From Rhynchopus sp. YZ270_cl-10 (Eukaryota; Euglenozoa; Diplonemea; Diplonemida; Diplonemidae), in the NCBI GenBank assembly GCA_964035575.1, contig OZ037855.1, forward strand, positions 992,001 to 1,056,000: a stretch of 64,000 bases of DNA, read 5' to 3'. The position numbers were made by a program, and so were the translations under genes. Below the pieces are notes generated by a model. The model did no database searches. It worked only from the letters and a program-made list of their open reading frames with translations, and was not told where the DNA came from. How positions within the stretch are numbered: the first letter of the stretch is position 1; every line of letters starts with the position of its first letter. Positions 43,380-55,700 of this stretch are shown here, piece after piece.

Positions 43380-46023
43380 ATGATCCCCCAACAAGACATG
43401 TCTGCCATACGGCGGACAAGCCCGAGGAGGTTGCATCCTAACGCTCCGGTGCCTGCTCCTGGGCCGCCAGGACCACCTGTTCACATGCATACGATGCCAC
43501 AGCACTATGGAAACGAAGGATACGGAGGTGTAGGGGGCGACGAGGTACGGCGTCTGCAAGACGAGCTTGCACACAAGGACACTGTGCTGAAGCAGCTAGA
43601 GGTGCAGTTTGAGCTCTACAAGGAAGAGCATGCCAAGCTCCTTGCCTCAAAGATTGAAGAGCAGCGTGAAGCCTTCAACCTCGAGAAGGATAGAATCAAC
43701 CAACACTTCATCCGCACCGGGCAAGAGCTTCACACCAAGACCGATGAATACCACCAGCAGGTCGAAGAGAACGAACGTCTTGCAGTTGAAAACAAAAACC
43801 TGAAGGAGTGGCTCGACAAAGGCGTCGATGCCTGCAGAGAAGTGGCAGAGGAGAACGAACGCCTCAAGCAGGAGTTGATGTATGTCGTCTTTGGCATGGG
43901 GTTTGAAACAAAACAAAGGCTATGCAGAGGCTTAGGTTCAGTTTACTCTTTTTTGACGCATCTTTATAATATCTTTGGATCGATAGTTCGAATGGTGCAG
44001 AATGGCTGCGTCCGCAGAGATTTGCACTTTAACCTTTTGATAATACGACATGCATTTATGTCATTTGCACATATCCTTGTTTCCAGCCTCTGGGCAGTAT
44101 TGGCATTGAGTAGGATTTTTAACCATAACCAAGAGTGAAATGGTTCTGTACCCTGCCTGGAAGTGCAGGGCAGAACCAGACAGAATTGTGGATGCAGTAG
44201 AACTACCAACAAAACCAACAACACCCCACAACCATCCAGGGAAACTCGTGGTGCTATCCAGCGCTCTGACGCAGACCTCGCACGCCGCCTGGCACAGGCA
44301 GAGCTCGAACGCGACCAAGAACGGAACGAGAAGGAAGCTGCTGCCGCAGCACTGTATGCCATTCCGTACATACCCATCCCCCTTTTTTTTTGATACTCTG
44401 TTGTATTCGTGCAGCTGCACAGCAGTCTGCACTGTTTCACCTTACAACACCTCTGCATTTCTATGCGAGGGGCCACAACACACCATGCAAACAGCACATT
44501 ATCATACACCCTAACACACCATACCCTTCCACATGAACCCTCCGCAACACTCCCCCCTCCTTTAGGTTTCATCTATAAAAACCTCATTTTTCCACTACTA
44601 TTTTAATTCCCCCCCCCCAAAAAACCGTCTTCCCCTACCTCTTTGGTGACCTGAAAAATACTACTTTCTGCTTCAATTTTTTTTTCCAAATAAACCCCCT
44701 TCCCCTCCTCTTCCCCTTCCCCTCAGGCAAGCACTTCAAGAGCGTGTCCGGGAGCTTGAGATTGCGAGTGAAGAGGATAGGCGTAACTTCCATGAGGTAA
44801 CGACACAGGCACGTCGCATGAAGCGCCGTCTGCTGCAGCTGAAGGCCATCCTCGACCGCTTCTGTGGGGAAGGCAATGCGGACACGATGGGCGCCTTCGA
44901 TGACTCCGAGATGGTCGCCTTCGACGACATGGACTCACCCGACGTCCACGAACGCCAAACCGCCCGCGACGCTCTCTTCCACCTCCACGAAGCCCTCAAC
45001 GGCCTGCAAGCCTCCTGCAGAAAAATGACCCAACCTTTGGGAGACAGCAGCGACTACGACCCTAACGGGATTTTCACATTCCGCCAACAGGTCGAATCGT
45101 TGAATGTAGAAAACCAGAATTTAAACCATAAACTCAAAAGAAAGCAGGATGAGCTGGCCAGCATGGAGGAAACGCTTGATCATATCAAACAACGCAGTGA
45201 TCAGGCGAGACAAGAGGTCGAGGAGGAGTTGGATGAATGCCGCCGTGCGAAGAACCAGGCCACCTTTGATGCTGATACGAACCGCAATGAGGCGAACCGT
45301 CTTCGTGATGAGTTGGAACAAAACAAAATTTCGCTTCAACGCATTATTGACCAGGAGGAAGGCGCGCAGCGGCGTGCCCAGGAGTTGGAGGAGGATTTGA
45401 GGAAGCTGTCTCAAGAGATGGTGGGGATTCGTGATTATGGTTTGCAATTGGAACGGCAAAACGCGGATTTGGAGAGAGAGTTGGAGAATGTGCGTGGGAA
45501 AGGAGGGGATGGGGATGGGTTGACGGGGCAGCTGCAGAGGCAGATTGAGGAGCAGAGGTTGCAGTATCAGGAGCTGCAGGACAAGCATGCGGCCTTGCAG
45601 GAGGAGGTGCAGGCGCTGCGGCAGGCGAACGCAGTACTGGAGGAGCGGGCGAGGGGGCTTGCTGCACAGCCCACCCCGATGCTGCCTATGAACACAGCAC
45701 CACCCACATCTACACCCCTAGGCGTCACACCCAACCCCACCCCCATGCGCATGCATTGGCCCACCGAACCTGATGACTACGGCCACGCTTCCTCCGCCCA
45801 CGTCAAGCTCTCATGCCCCCTCTGTGCCACAGAAGGCTTCATCCCCGGAGCCCCCTGCCGCAACTGTGGCCACTCTGTCGGCCAGTTTACCCGTCTCAAA
45901 CCATCATCAGAACCACACCACGCATCGGCGCCGCATACCCCAGCAAACTTCCCGTCGCAGCCAACACACCTCCAGCCCCCAGGGGGGAACCCGAACCGGG
46001 TCTCCCCGGTGCGTTGGCAGTAG
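43380..46023 (+). CDS. Long coiled-coil protein with C-terminal CxxC pair, three exons, 636 aa
   Basis: Exons 43380-43879, 44240-44353 and 44727-46023, with GTATGT and GTATGC donors and acceptors ending CCATCCAG and CCCCTCAG, join in phase 2 at both junctions. Across the joins the helix runs on (ENERLKQELM then ETRGAIQRSDADLA; then LQALQERVRELEIASEEDRR). Residues ~60-525 are nearly continuous coiled coil with one acidic break (FDDSEMVAFDDMDSPDVHER). The C-terminal ~110 residues are Pro-rich and contain CPLCATEGFIPGAPCRNCG, two CxxC knuckles 10 residues apart that could bind one zinc. This suggests a cytoskeletal or centrosome-type scaffold; I do not recognise an orthologue. Intron 1 contains both dispersed motifs. 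Confidence 0.75.
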
Positions 46024-47549
46024 AATAGTTTTTTTGGTGGGGGGGAAATGATGGAAGCAAGTGCTGAAATTGTATTTTTTTGAAAATTAGATTGAAAAAA
46101 AAAAAAAAGTGGCATTTTATTATGCGCAAGGGTATTTCAAAGTGCGATAAAAAAATACGGAAAATGTGCGGAAACAGTGAAAAAATGTACTGTTCAGAGG
46201 CACACGAATAAGGTGATTTTTTTTTTTGTTTGTTTTTGTTTTCCTTTTTTTGTACAGGTCCACAGACCCTCTTCCCCCCTCCTTTTGTAATAGTAACCCC
46301 TTTTTGAGAATTTCATCTTTCAATTTTTCCGTCTTGTCTGCTTCAACGAGATTTTTCTTTTAAAATGGGAAGTCCCTCTTTGTCCGTTAGACAATTCATC
46401 TAGAGAAATGTGCGAAATGCAATACCCGTTGCGCACCTGCCCCACCCTTCTGTGGCAATCATCTTTCAATTTTTTTTTTTGACGACGTGTCATCTTCCGA
46501 AATTGCTCTTTTATTCTTTTTGTTGTTGACTGCAGTTACTTGTGTTTTCATCCGGGGCTGGGTACCAATTTTTCTTTTTGAAAAGCAAAATAAAAAAAAT
46601 ACAACAGCAAAACACTGCCCAAGATAGGAATTTTATCCACGAAACATTCCAAAAAAATAGGCTAAAAAAAGGAAGAAAAGGGGGACAATGATAAATGAAA
46701 GCACCTGCCGACAGTAATGCGATGCCCATTATTTCAAACAACACAACAAAAAGTGCAGAAGCCACCTTTTTAGTGGGATGATTTGTTGGTCCAACAAAGC
46801 AACAGGGCTCCCCACAGACAGACTATAGAGTTAACAAACACGTGGCCAATGATGTCCGTTCTAAGGTACATTGTTGATTTCAGTGCTCTTTTGTTCTCCT
46901 GAATTGAAAAGTATACGGATCTATGATAGTCTTATTGGATCATTGCCATAGCCTCAGAGGCATTATAGTTTTTTCTTTTCCTTTTTCTTTTCATTGTAGT
47001 TTAATATTTGACTCCCCTCTCCCCCCTCCTCCCTCCCCCTTGCCCCTTTGCTTCTGTAGACAAATTCGATGCAATTTTTCACAAAAAGACTGATGTGTTT
47101 TGTTCTTCGTTCTATCCTTTTCACCCTTCTTGGCGTAGAAGTATGCGTACGTCGATGACAGCAGGTCGATTCCTTTGCGGACGTTCGCCGAAGACTTGTG
47201 CACATCGATAAGCGCGCTCACATGTCCCAGCCCCCCCGTGCCCTCCCTCACTCATCAATTGTAAGGTCAATTACAAACTGCCGTTTGCGGTGATCATTGA
47301 ACTGTCCCTTGTTGTCATGACGTGGTCTGTCACTCATATTCCTTTCATTTTCTCTTCTTTATAAGCATTTTGCACCAATTGACTGAAGGTGAAACGTACC
47401 ATTCCACTCAGAACACACCTTTTCTTTGATCAAGGTGAGGCACCTTTTTTCAAAGATGATGCACAAGGTTCATCTTGCATCTTCTCCCATATTGCACCCT
47501 TTACAAGCTTCATCCTACAGTACCCACGTCTATCCTCCCCCTCCCTCAA
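46024..47549. other. Intergenic, no gene seen
   Basis: AT-rich with A/T runs. A somewhat less AT-rich stretch around 47,100-47,330 has no convincing frame. It ends with CATCCTACAG at 47,511-47,520 and a pyrimidine stretch just before the next ATG. Confidence 0.5.
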
Positions 47550-49541
47550 ATGGAATTAGAAAACGTACGGCGGAATCTGGCTGAAGAGAGAGAACGGCGG
47601 AAGCTGCTTTTGTCAGGTGTGGATGACTTTGGAAGCAGTATGGAGGCTGCGACGGAGCGTCTGAGTCGGAGGGCAGAGGCACGCGCGAGACGCGACAAGG
47701 AGGAGAGGGCGGAGCGGGTGCAGGGGGTACAGAGCAGCATTGATGCGTTGCTGGCAGGGCGGCTTCGAGGTGGCATTGCTCCTGCTGCGACGGTGCCCGA
47801 CGTTGCACAGAGGACTACCTCACCGCCCGACAGCACCACCCTCTGGATTGAAGAGGACACACAAGAAGCATCCACATCAGCAACACCAGACATCTCACAC
47901 ACCGAACTCCGCCTCCGCACAATGCGCTACCTCAAGGCTAAGGGCGGGATCCCTGTTAGACGTGGCAGTGTCACTCCGCAGGACGCCGTTGTCCACACCA
48001 AACAGTCTCATGCGAAAGGGACAAAGGGTGCGTCGCCTGCATTGGGAGGGCGTGGGGATGGAGATGGGGGTGGGGATGGGGTTGTGCCGCAGGGTGGTGG
48101 TGATGCGATGCGAGCTGGAGCGGCACAGCCGGGTGGTGGGTCGCCTGCCTCGTCGTCCTCGCTTGGGACGGTGCCGTCACCTCCTCTCCGGAGAGGACGT
48201 TCGGAGGAGCGGGTGGGGGAGGTGGGCATGAGGATGTCTCCTGCAGGTGTGCATGTGGCCAGAGAGGAAACGCCCCAACGCACAGCAACACCGCCACGGA
48301 GGATGTCTTCTGTTTCTTCCGAAGGTGTCCAGAGGGGTGTGCATGCATGGAAGGCTCCACGGAGAAAGGCGTCTGTTTCTCAAGGGAGTCAGAATGGGAC
48401 GCCGGGGTCTGCAGTGAGAGGTGACCCGGGTGATGCAGCATGGTCTCCAGGTGTTGAAGGTGTTCATACAGGTCGAAAGGGTTCTGTTGAAGGTGAGGAT
48501 GGGATGCACACAGCACCCAGGGCGGCACCCTCTGTGGAGGGTGTGCGTGGGGCTACGTCAGAGGTGCGAGGTGCGCAAGGTGTGCGTAGACGCACAGCGA
48601 CGCCGCCGCATCGTAGTGCCTCTGTGTCCAAAGCGGGTAGTGGCGTGCACGGTGCACCGAAAGGCGCTGTGCAGGTGTCTGCCTTTGGGCGCACCATAGC
48701 GCAGAGTGGGTCGCAGGGTACGTCAAGCTCGTCGTCGCCTACGTATCAGAGGGGGGTAAAGGCAGGACAGCCGTTCCGAAGCAGGACGCCGACGTCGCCA
48801 GCGGGTGCTGCTCGGGTAGCGTCTGTGTCTCCGGCGCAGGCAAATTCTGCAAGTTCCACAAATTCTGCAAACGCCGTAAACCCAAAGAAAATTGTCAGCA
48901 AAAGGGTTCCCGTAAAGGTCAGCACACCGACAGCAGAGGAGTTGGAACGGGGTGCAAGGGCGAGACAGTACATAAGTAAGCAAGCCGTTGCAGGGGAAAC
49001 CGCGCAAGAGAAGCGGGTGGGCGCCTTGCTAGGGCAGGCCAAGGCGCGTGTTGATGAGTTCTGTCAGCGTGAGGGGATTGACCCTGGGAGACGTGAGGAC
49101 GCACCTCTGATCCTTGCCAACCGGAGAGCAGCAAAGTACAAGCGCGAGAAGGAGCAGCGCGCCAAGGCAGAGCAGCTCAAGCAGCAGTACCTGCAGCAGC
49201 ACCGCGAGGCGAAGCGGGAGCAGTACCTTGCGGGGGTGGAGATGCGGCTGGCACAGCGCCGAGAAGCACAGAGGCAGGTGTCGACTGCGTCGCTTGGGAG
49301 ACAGGGGGTGCAGGTGCCGCGGGGGGACAGACAGCACTACACTGTCGTGAGTCGTGCACAGCAGCCGCAGACGGCGCCACATCGTGTGCACATTGCCGGT
49401 GGCGGTGGTGGAGGTGACGTGAACCCAAGTGACACCACCTACGACGACGTCGACCGCATCACAATCAACCTCTTCGACACAACCCTCCTCAGTGAGCCTC
49501 CCTCAAACAGCGACATGACGCCGCATCAATCCTTTCCCTAA
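47550..49541 (+). CDS. Charged helical and Ser/Pro-rich protein, 663 aa, unknown function
   Basis: The ATG at 47550 opens MELENVRRNLAEERERRKLL, a strongly charged helix, followed by another (SRRAEARARRDKEERAERV). Residues ~100-460 are a low-complexity region rich in Ser, Pro, Gly, Arg and Thr with loose repeats around R-R-x-A-T/S-P-P and VHxGxxG motifs, probably disordered and a likely target of phosphorylation. The end contains a second long basic/Gln-rich helix (AKAEQLKQQYLQQHREAKRE) and a polar tail. No recognised domain. Architecture resembles cytoskeleton- or microtubule-associated proteins, but that is only resemblance. It lies 236 bp upstream of the large EGF-like gene in the same orientation. 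Confidence 0.75.
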   Translation: MELENVRRNLAEERERRKLLLSGVDDFGSSMEAATERLSRRAEARARRDKEERAERVQGVQSSIDALLAGRLRGGIAPAATVPDVAQRTTSPPDSTTLWIEEDTQEASTSATPDISHTELRLRTMRYLKAKGGIPVRRGSVTPQDAVVHTKQSHAKGTKGASPALGGRGDGDGGGDGVVPQGGGDAMRAGAAQPGGGSPASSSSLGTVPSPPLRRGRSEERVGEVGMRMSPAGVHVAREETPQRTATPPRRMSSVSSEGVQRGVHAWKAPRRKASVSQGSQNGTPGSAVRGDPGDAAWSPGVEGVHTGRKGSVEGEDGMHTAPRAAPSVEGVRGATSEVRGAQGVRRRTATPPHRSASVSKAGSGVHGAPKGAVQVSAFGRTIAQSGSQGTSSSSSPTYQRGVKAGQPFRSRTPTSPAGAARVASVSPAQANSASSTNSANAVNPKKIVSKRVPVKVSTPTAEELERGARARQYISKQAVAGETAQEKRVGALLGQAKARVDEFCQREGIDPGRREDAPLILANRRAAKYKREKEQRAKAEQLKQQYLQQHREAKREQYLAGVEMRLAQRREAQRQVSTASLGRQGVQVPRGDRQHYTVVSRAQQPQTAPHRVHIAGGGGGGDVNPSDTTYDDVDRITINLFDTTLLSEPPSNSDMTPHQSFP

Positions 49542-49606
49542 GATGTTTTATTTTTTTGTTCTCGTTCCCCCCCAAAAATAAAAGTGCATTTTTGTACTTC
49601 AGGTGG

Positions 49607-49640
49607 GTGTGCAAGAGGCACGTAGATCTTTCAAGTTTTC
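49607..49640 (+). repeat. Dispersed short motif upstream of the EGF-like gene
   Basis: GTGCAAGAGGCACGTAGATC followed by TTTCAAGTTTTC, a variant of the motif at 61,823, 62,504 and elsewhere, in the 236-bp gap between two genes. Confidence 0.6.
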
Positions 49641-49777
49641 TATTTATGTTTGAAGTTCCCCTTCCACCCGATTCTCCATACCGCGTATGTATGCATACTG
49701 TGGGCTAGATAGTAAAAAAGTAGTGCCCTTTTTTTGAAGTATTCTTGTTCATCAAATTAACCCCCCAAATAGGTGGT

Positions 49778-52700
49778 ATGTTCAGTGGGATAACATTATG
49801 GTGCTTGCTTGCCTGCTGTCTGGCCCCGGTTGTGTGTGTGAATGAGTGCATTGTGCAGGAGACGACGTGCAGCTCTCGGGGGCAGGTGTGCAACGACCCG
49901 GATGAGAATGTTGACAGTGACTGGACGTGCACGTGCACGGGGAGCTCGAGTGGGACTCAGGTGGGTGCTGCTGCGACTTGCACATGGGAGGGCGAGTGTG
50001 TGTCACTGAACATCTTCTGTGGCCTAAGGCGGGAGACCTGTGAGGACCCCGACACAACGACACCTGGCGACGCTGTGTGCACCTGCGTGCCCCCAAAGAA
50101 GACACTTGCCCCCGGGGATAGGAACAACGCCGCTAGCTGCGAATACGACGAATGCCTTGTGCAGTACATCTACAACACATGCCACGCATCTGCGCAGGCG
50201 TGCAACGACCCAAACACCGCGCCCCTATCGCAAAACGACTGGACCTGCACCTGTGCGTCTAACGGGCTTGCGACAGTGGCTGCAGTCTCCCCCTGCACTG
50301 CCACCGGGGAGTGCACAACCAATGGAGCTACGTGCGAGGCAGTGGGGCAGAGCTGCACCGACCAGTCCCCCGCAGCCGGGGACTGGCTCTGCTCCTGTGT
50401 CTTGCCTGCAACAGGGGCGTCGTCAGTCGCCTCGGTGGCGAGCTGTGTTATAGATGAATGCAAAACAGTGTGCCCCACCTGTGCCCACGATGGCACAACA
50501 GACTCCTGCACAAAGCAAGGATTTGCCTGCCGTGATGCGAATACGGACAGCTCAAGTCTCGGAGATTGGACGTGTTATTTGGATGAATGTCTTGTGCAGA
50601 GTGCGAACTGCGGCATGGGCCAGACCTGTCAGGACAAGGACGACGGAACAATGGCGATAGGCAACTGGGAGTGTCTGTGTCCGGCCCCGCAAACTGGCTC
50701 AGCCCTAGCAGGCCCAGCAACGTGCGAGCTGGACGAGTGCAGCGACACAGCTAAGGCGGACCTCTGTGTGAAGTCAGGGCAGCGCTGTCGCGATACCAAC
50801 ACAGCTGCAACGGCGCTGGGCGATTTCAACTGCGAGTGCATCCCACCTCTGCAAGGCAGTGCCGTGGCTGCGACTGCGACGTGTACTGGGTTGGGGGTGT
50901 GCGATGGAGCAAACCTGTTTGTGTGCTCAGATGCGGGGCAGGTTTGCGCGCCCAAGAGTGCAACTGAATTTCTGTGCATTTGCCCTGTTCCGAGCCAGAC
51001 CACCACGCAAGGGGACAACGCGCCTGCAGTCTGTGTGTTGGATGAGTGTGTGAAGAAGTGTTCCACCTGTGCAGACAAGGACGACGGCAACGGCAACGCA
51101 TGCACCGTCGCAGGGCAGGTCTGCACCGACCCCAACACGGAGGTCATCAACGTGGGCGACTGGGTCTGCACGCTTGACGAATGCATCGCCAACGCCATGA
51201 CGTGCACCATGAACGGGCAAACCTGCAACGACCCCAACACCGCTGTAGCAAGCCTCAACGACTGGCAGTGCGTGTGCCCAGGCAACAACGGTGCGCAGGT
51301 GGGCTACCCCGCACAGTGCCCAGAGGATGAGTGCATCGCAAACGCAGCAACCTGTGTAGGTCAGAGCTGCAGCGACCCCGACTGGAAGATACCCGGGGAC
51401 TGGATTTGTTCCTGCATCGCACCACAAAGCGGCACAGCCACAGGAGCCGTTGCTACATGTGGGACAGACGAGTGCGACGCGAACGCAGCAGTGTGCACAG
51501 CCCTAGGCCAGGCTTGCGAAGACCCCGACACAACAATCGATGCCAACTGGGTATGCAAGTGTGTGGCCTCAGTCCAAGCCATGCCAGGCAACCAGGCACC
51601 CGCCATCTGCACAACCGAAGGGGAATGCCAGGCCAACGCTGACACCTGCCGTGCCGTTGGGCAGGAGTGCAACGACCCATCGCTTATGGTCATGGGCGAC
51701 TGGGAATGTGTGTGCCCCACACCGCAGACGGGGTCGAATGTTGCTGCCGTTGCGGTGTGTGTCTTGGATGAGTGTGTTACAAACGCAAAAATTTGTACCT
51801 CGCAAGGACAAACCTGCACCGACGCTGATACGGCCACGACAGGAAACTGGCAGTGTGACTGCAAAGCCCCTCTGACTGGTGTGGGCACTGCAGCTGCTGC
51901 CGTGTGTTCTCTGGATGAGTGCACCACTGCAGGAGCTGTCTGCACTGGCGCAGGGCAAACGTGCAATGACCCCACCACCGCCGTTGATGATTGGGAATGT
52001 GTGTGCACAGCGCCGCTTGTGGGGTCTGCCTCACGTGCAGCAGCGACGTGCACGGTCGATGAATGTGTTGCTAACAAGGCAACCTGTGAGTCGAAGGGGC
52101 AGACTTGTGCGGACCCTGACACGTCTAAGGACGGCGACTGGAACTGCAAGTGTGTCCCGCCTGCAACAGGGACGGGCATCCGTGCTCCTGCTACGTGCCA
52201 AGAGGTGTCCGACTGCCTCACATTTGGGACCACGTGTACCGCTCAGGGCCAGTCGTGTGACGATGTCGACATGGTTGTGAACAGCGTCTATGAGTGCAAC
52301 TGTATTGCACCTCGGGTGGGTAGTGGGAACAGCATGGCGGCTGTGTGCGTGTTGGACGAATGTGCTGGTAACGCTGTCTGCACCAATGCGGGACAGACGT
52401 GCGAGGATGCCGACAAGGGAGCGGACAACAGCTGGGTATGCAACTGCCCAATGGGGTATGTTGGCACTGCCACGACTGCAGTAGCAACGTGCACAAAGGA
52501 CGAATGCGACGGGAACGCAGCCTGCCCTGCACCGCAGCAGTGCGTCGACCCTGACCAGTCTGTCGACAACAACTGGCAATGCGAATGTGTTCTTCCACAG
52601 ACCGGAAACGCCCTCATGGCTGCTGCCGTGTGTATTGTGGATGAGTGCACACAGTCCGCTGCTACCTGCACTGCGGCTGACCAAGACTGCATCGACCCTA

Positions 52701-55700
52701 ACACTTCGCCCACATCAACAGATGACTGGACATGCAACTGCAGAGCCCCTGTCACAGGCACTGTTGGTGCGCAGGCTGCTGCTGTGTGTGGTGAGTGCGC
52801 TACGGATACTATTTGCGCAGCAGCTGGGCAGACGTGCGACGACCCGAACCCTGACCCATCGTCGCCAGGCGACTGGACATGCACGTGTGTCCTTCCCTCC
52901 ACGGGCGCCGATGTGGGTAAGGCGGCAGTGTGCTCATTTGACGAGTGTCCAGACAACGCTGCGACATGTAAAGGCCAGGAGTGCAAGGACCCTGACCTGA
53001 CCGTCGCTGACAACTGGGAGTGCATCTGCAAGCTGCCGTATACTGGCTCTGCTGTAAAATCACTCGCTGTGTGCGAGCTTGACGAATGCACGTCCAACAC
53101 GTTGTGCGTGGATGCCATGCAGGCGTGCAATGACCCAGACCTCCTCATGGGCGGGACCTTCGTCTGTTCCTGCATCGCTCCACAAGAAGGCGCACCTGCC
53201 ACAGCTGGCCCGACTGTCTGCGTGGACAGAGGCGAATGTCGCGTGCAGGATGCTGTCTGCCAAGCGCAGGGCCAGACATGCACTGACCCCAACCCTGCAG
53301 TTGCCGACGATTGGTCTTGCGAGTGTGCTCTGCCCTCGACAGGCACCATGGTGGGTGGGGTTGCAACATGCTCGTTGGATGAGTGCATGCAGAACGCTCC
53401 TACGTGTCTACCGGGCCAAACGTGCGTTGATCCTAACAACGTTATCATGGGTGATTGGATGTGTGAGTGCAACGCACCTCAGCAGGGCACAACAGTTGCA
53501 GGTCCAGCCACGTGCATTCAAGATGAGTGTGTCCTGCAGGGTGCTGTGTGCACTGCTGTGGGGCAGACATGCAGTGACCCAGACACACAAACGGCCTCGC
53601 TGAACGACTGGTTGTGTGAATGCGTTGCGCCCTCTACAGGCCCAGCAGTGCAAGGCACAGCTGCTTCGTGTGTCTTGGACGAGTGTTCTGTGGCCGCCAA
53701 CTCAGACCAGTGCACAGCTGCACAGCAGACATGCAATGAGCCTTCGGATGCCATCACCGGTGATTGGGAGTGTGTCTGTGTCGCACCCCAGCAGGGCACC
53801 GCTGTGGGTGGTCCAGCAACATGCACTGTCGACGAATGCACTGACACTGCAAAAGACATGATCTGCACAGCAGCAGCACAGAAGTGCGTCGACCCCGATT
53901 TGGGGAGCGACGGCACCTTCATGTGTGAATGCATTTCACCTCTGTCCGGTGCTTCTGTTGCGGGGGCGCCTGCAACATGTGTTCCAGGCGAATGTGGCGC
54001 AAACGCAATGACATGCGAACAGTCGAGCCAGGTGTGCAGAGACCCCGACCCATCTGTGGATAACGACTGGGTGTGCGAATGCGTGAGCCCGCAGACTGGG
54101 AGTGCAATCGGGATGCCTGCGGTCTGCGACGTGGATGAGTGCACGGCCGCACCGGCGTTGACGGCCTGTGGGGCTGACCAGCAGTGCAAGGACACACCTG
54201 GGTTGGGGAATTGGATGTGCTTCTGCAAGGCACCTATGACAGGGTCGGCCACGATGGCTGTGGCCACATGTACGTTGGATGAATGTGTTCCGAACAGCGC
54301 GGTGTGCACCAGCTCCGGTCAGAAGTGCAACGACCCTGATCCCGCTGTGTCGGGTGATTGGACGTGCGAGTGCGTTGCGCCTGCGTCGTCAATGTCTGGG
54401 CCTCAGGTGGGGGGGCTTGCTGTCTGCACGCAGGTGGGTGAGTGTGTCGCAAACGCAGCTACCTGCCAAGCAGCTGGGCAAAGCTGCAACGACCCTGACA
54501 CAAGTGTAGACGGGGACTGGCTGTGCGAATGCATCATACCTGCCACCGGGAACGCCGTCGCCGGCACTGCGACGTGCACAGTGGACGAATGTCTTGCCAA
54601 CGGCCCAACATGTCAAGCACAGGGGCAGAGCTGCGATGACCCTGACACAGCTGTCGAAGGGAACTGGCGTTGCTCATGCATCTCCCCGTTGGTTGGCACT
54701 GCAGTGGTGGCAGCACCTGCGACGTGCATTCCAGGAGAGTGTGCGACCAATGAACAAATCTGTCTCGATGCACAGCAGACGTGCGAAGACCCGGACCCCA
54801 CGGTTGCTGGCGATTGGATGTGCAAATGTGCGTCAGGTGTATCTGCCACAGCGCAGGCGGCGTCTTGTGGTGATGACGAATGTGTCGCCAATGCGATGGT
54901 GTGCCCTGCTGGACAGACGTGCAAAGATGCTGACACGTCTTCGGCAGGTAACTGGGCGTGCGTTTGCGATGCGCCTGCGTCGGGGACGGCTGTTGCCTCT
55001 GCAGCGACGTGTGAGGTCAACGAGTGCACCGCCAACAGCAACGTGTGTGCAGACCAGGGACAGCTTTGCGTGGACCCCGACACCGCCATGGACAAGCTCG
55101 ATAACTGGGAATGCCAGTGCATCCTCCCTGCAACAGGACCCGCAGTCGCTGCGGCGCCGGCTGTATGTGTGCAGGTGGGGGAGTGCGAGACAGAGTGGCA
55201 GACATGCGCCGCAGCACAGCAGAGCTGCAACGACCCTGACACCCATGTAGTGGGCGACTGGGAGTGCGTCTGCATCTTGCCCAAGGCAGGCACTGCCACT
55301 GCCGGCACTGCGACATGCGTTGCAGACGAGTGCAGCGCCAACGCTGCTACGTGCACTGCTGTGGAACAGTCTTGCGTTGACCCTGACCCGCAGAAGGACG
55401 GCGATTGGACGTGTGTCTGCACCGCCCTGAACAAGGTGGGCAGTGCGGTGGGCGCACCGGCCATTTGTGTCGATGGCGAATGCGCCACTGTGGGTGTCGC
55501 CTGCACGGATGCGAAGCAGGAGTGTGTGGACCCTGACCCTGCCATTGATGGCGACTGGATGTGCAAGTGTCCCCCTACGGGCGAAACTGCGATGGGTAAG
55601 CCTGCAGTGTGTGTGGGCACAGACGAGTGCCAGGTGAACGAGAAGACGTGCGCATCACAGGGCCAGCGCTGCATCGACACGGACACCATCACCATGGAGG

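Noticed and set aside
40387-46023. A single gene spanning both coiled-coil genes
   Set aside because: The first frame ends at 42378, splicing from CAG|GTCAGT at 42353 into the next exon meets a stop at once, and a separate membrane protein lies between.
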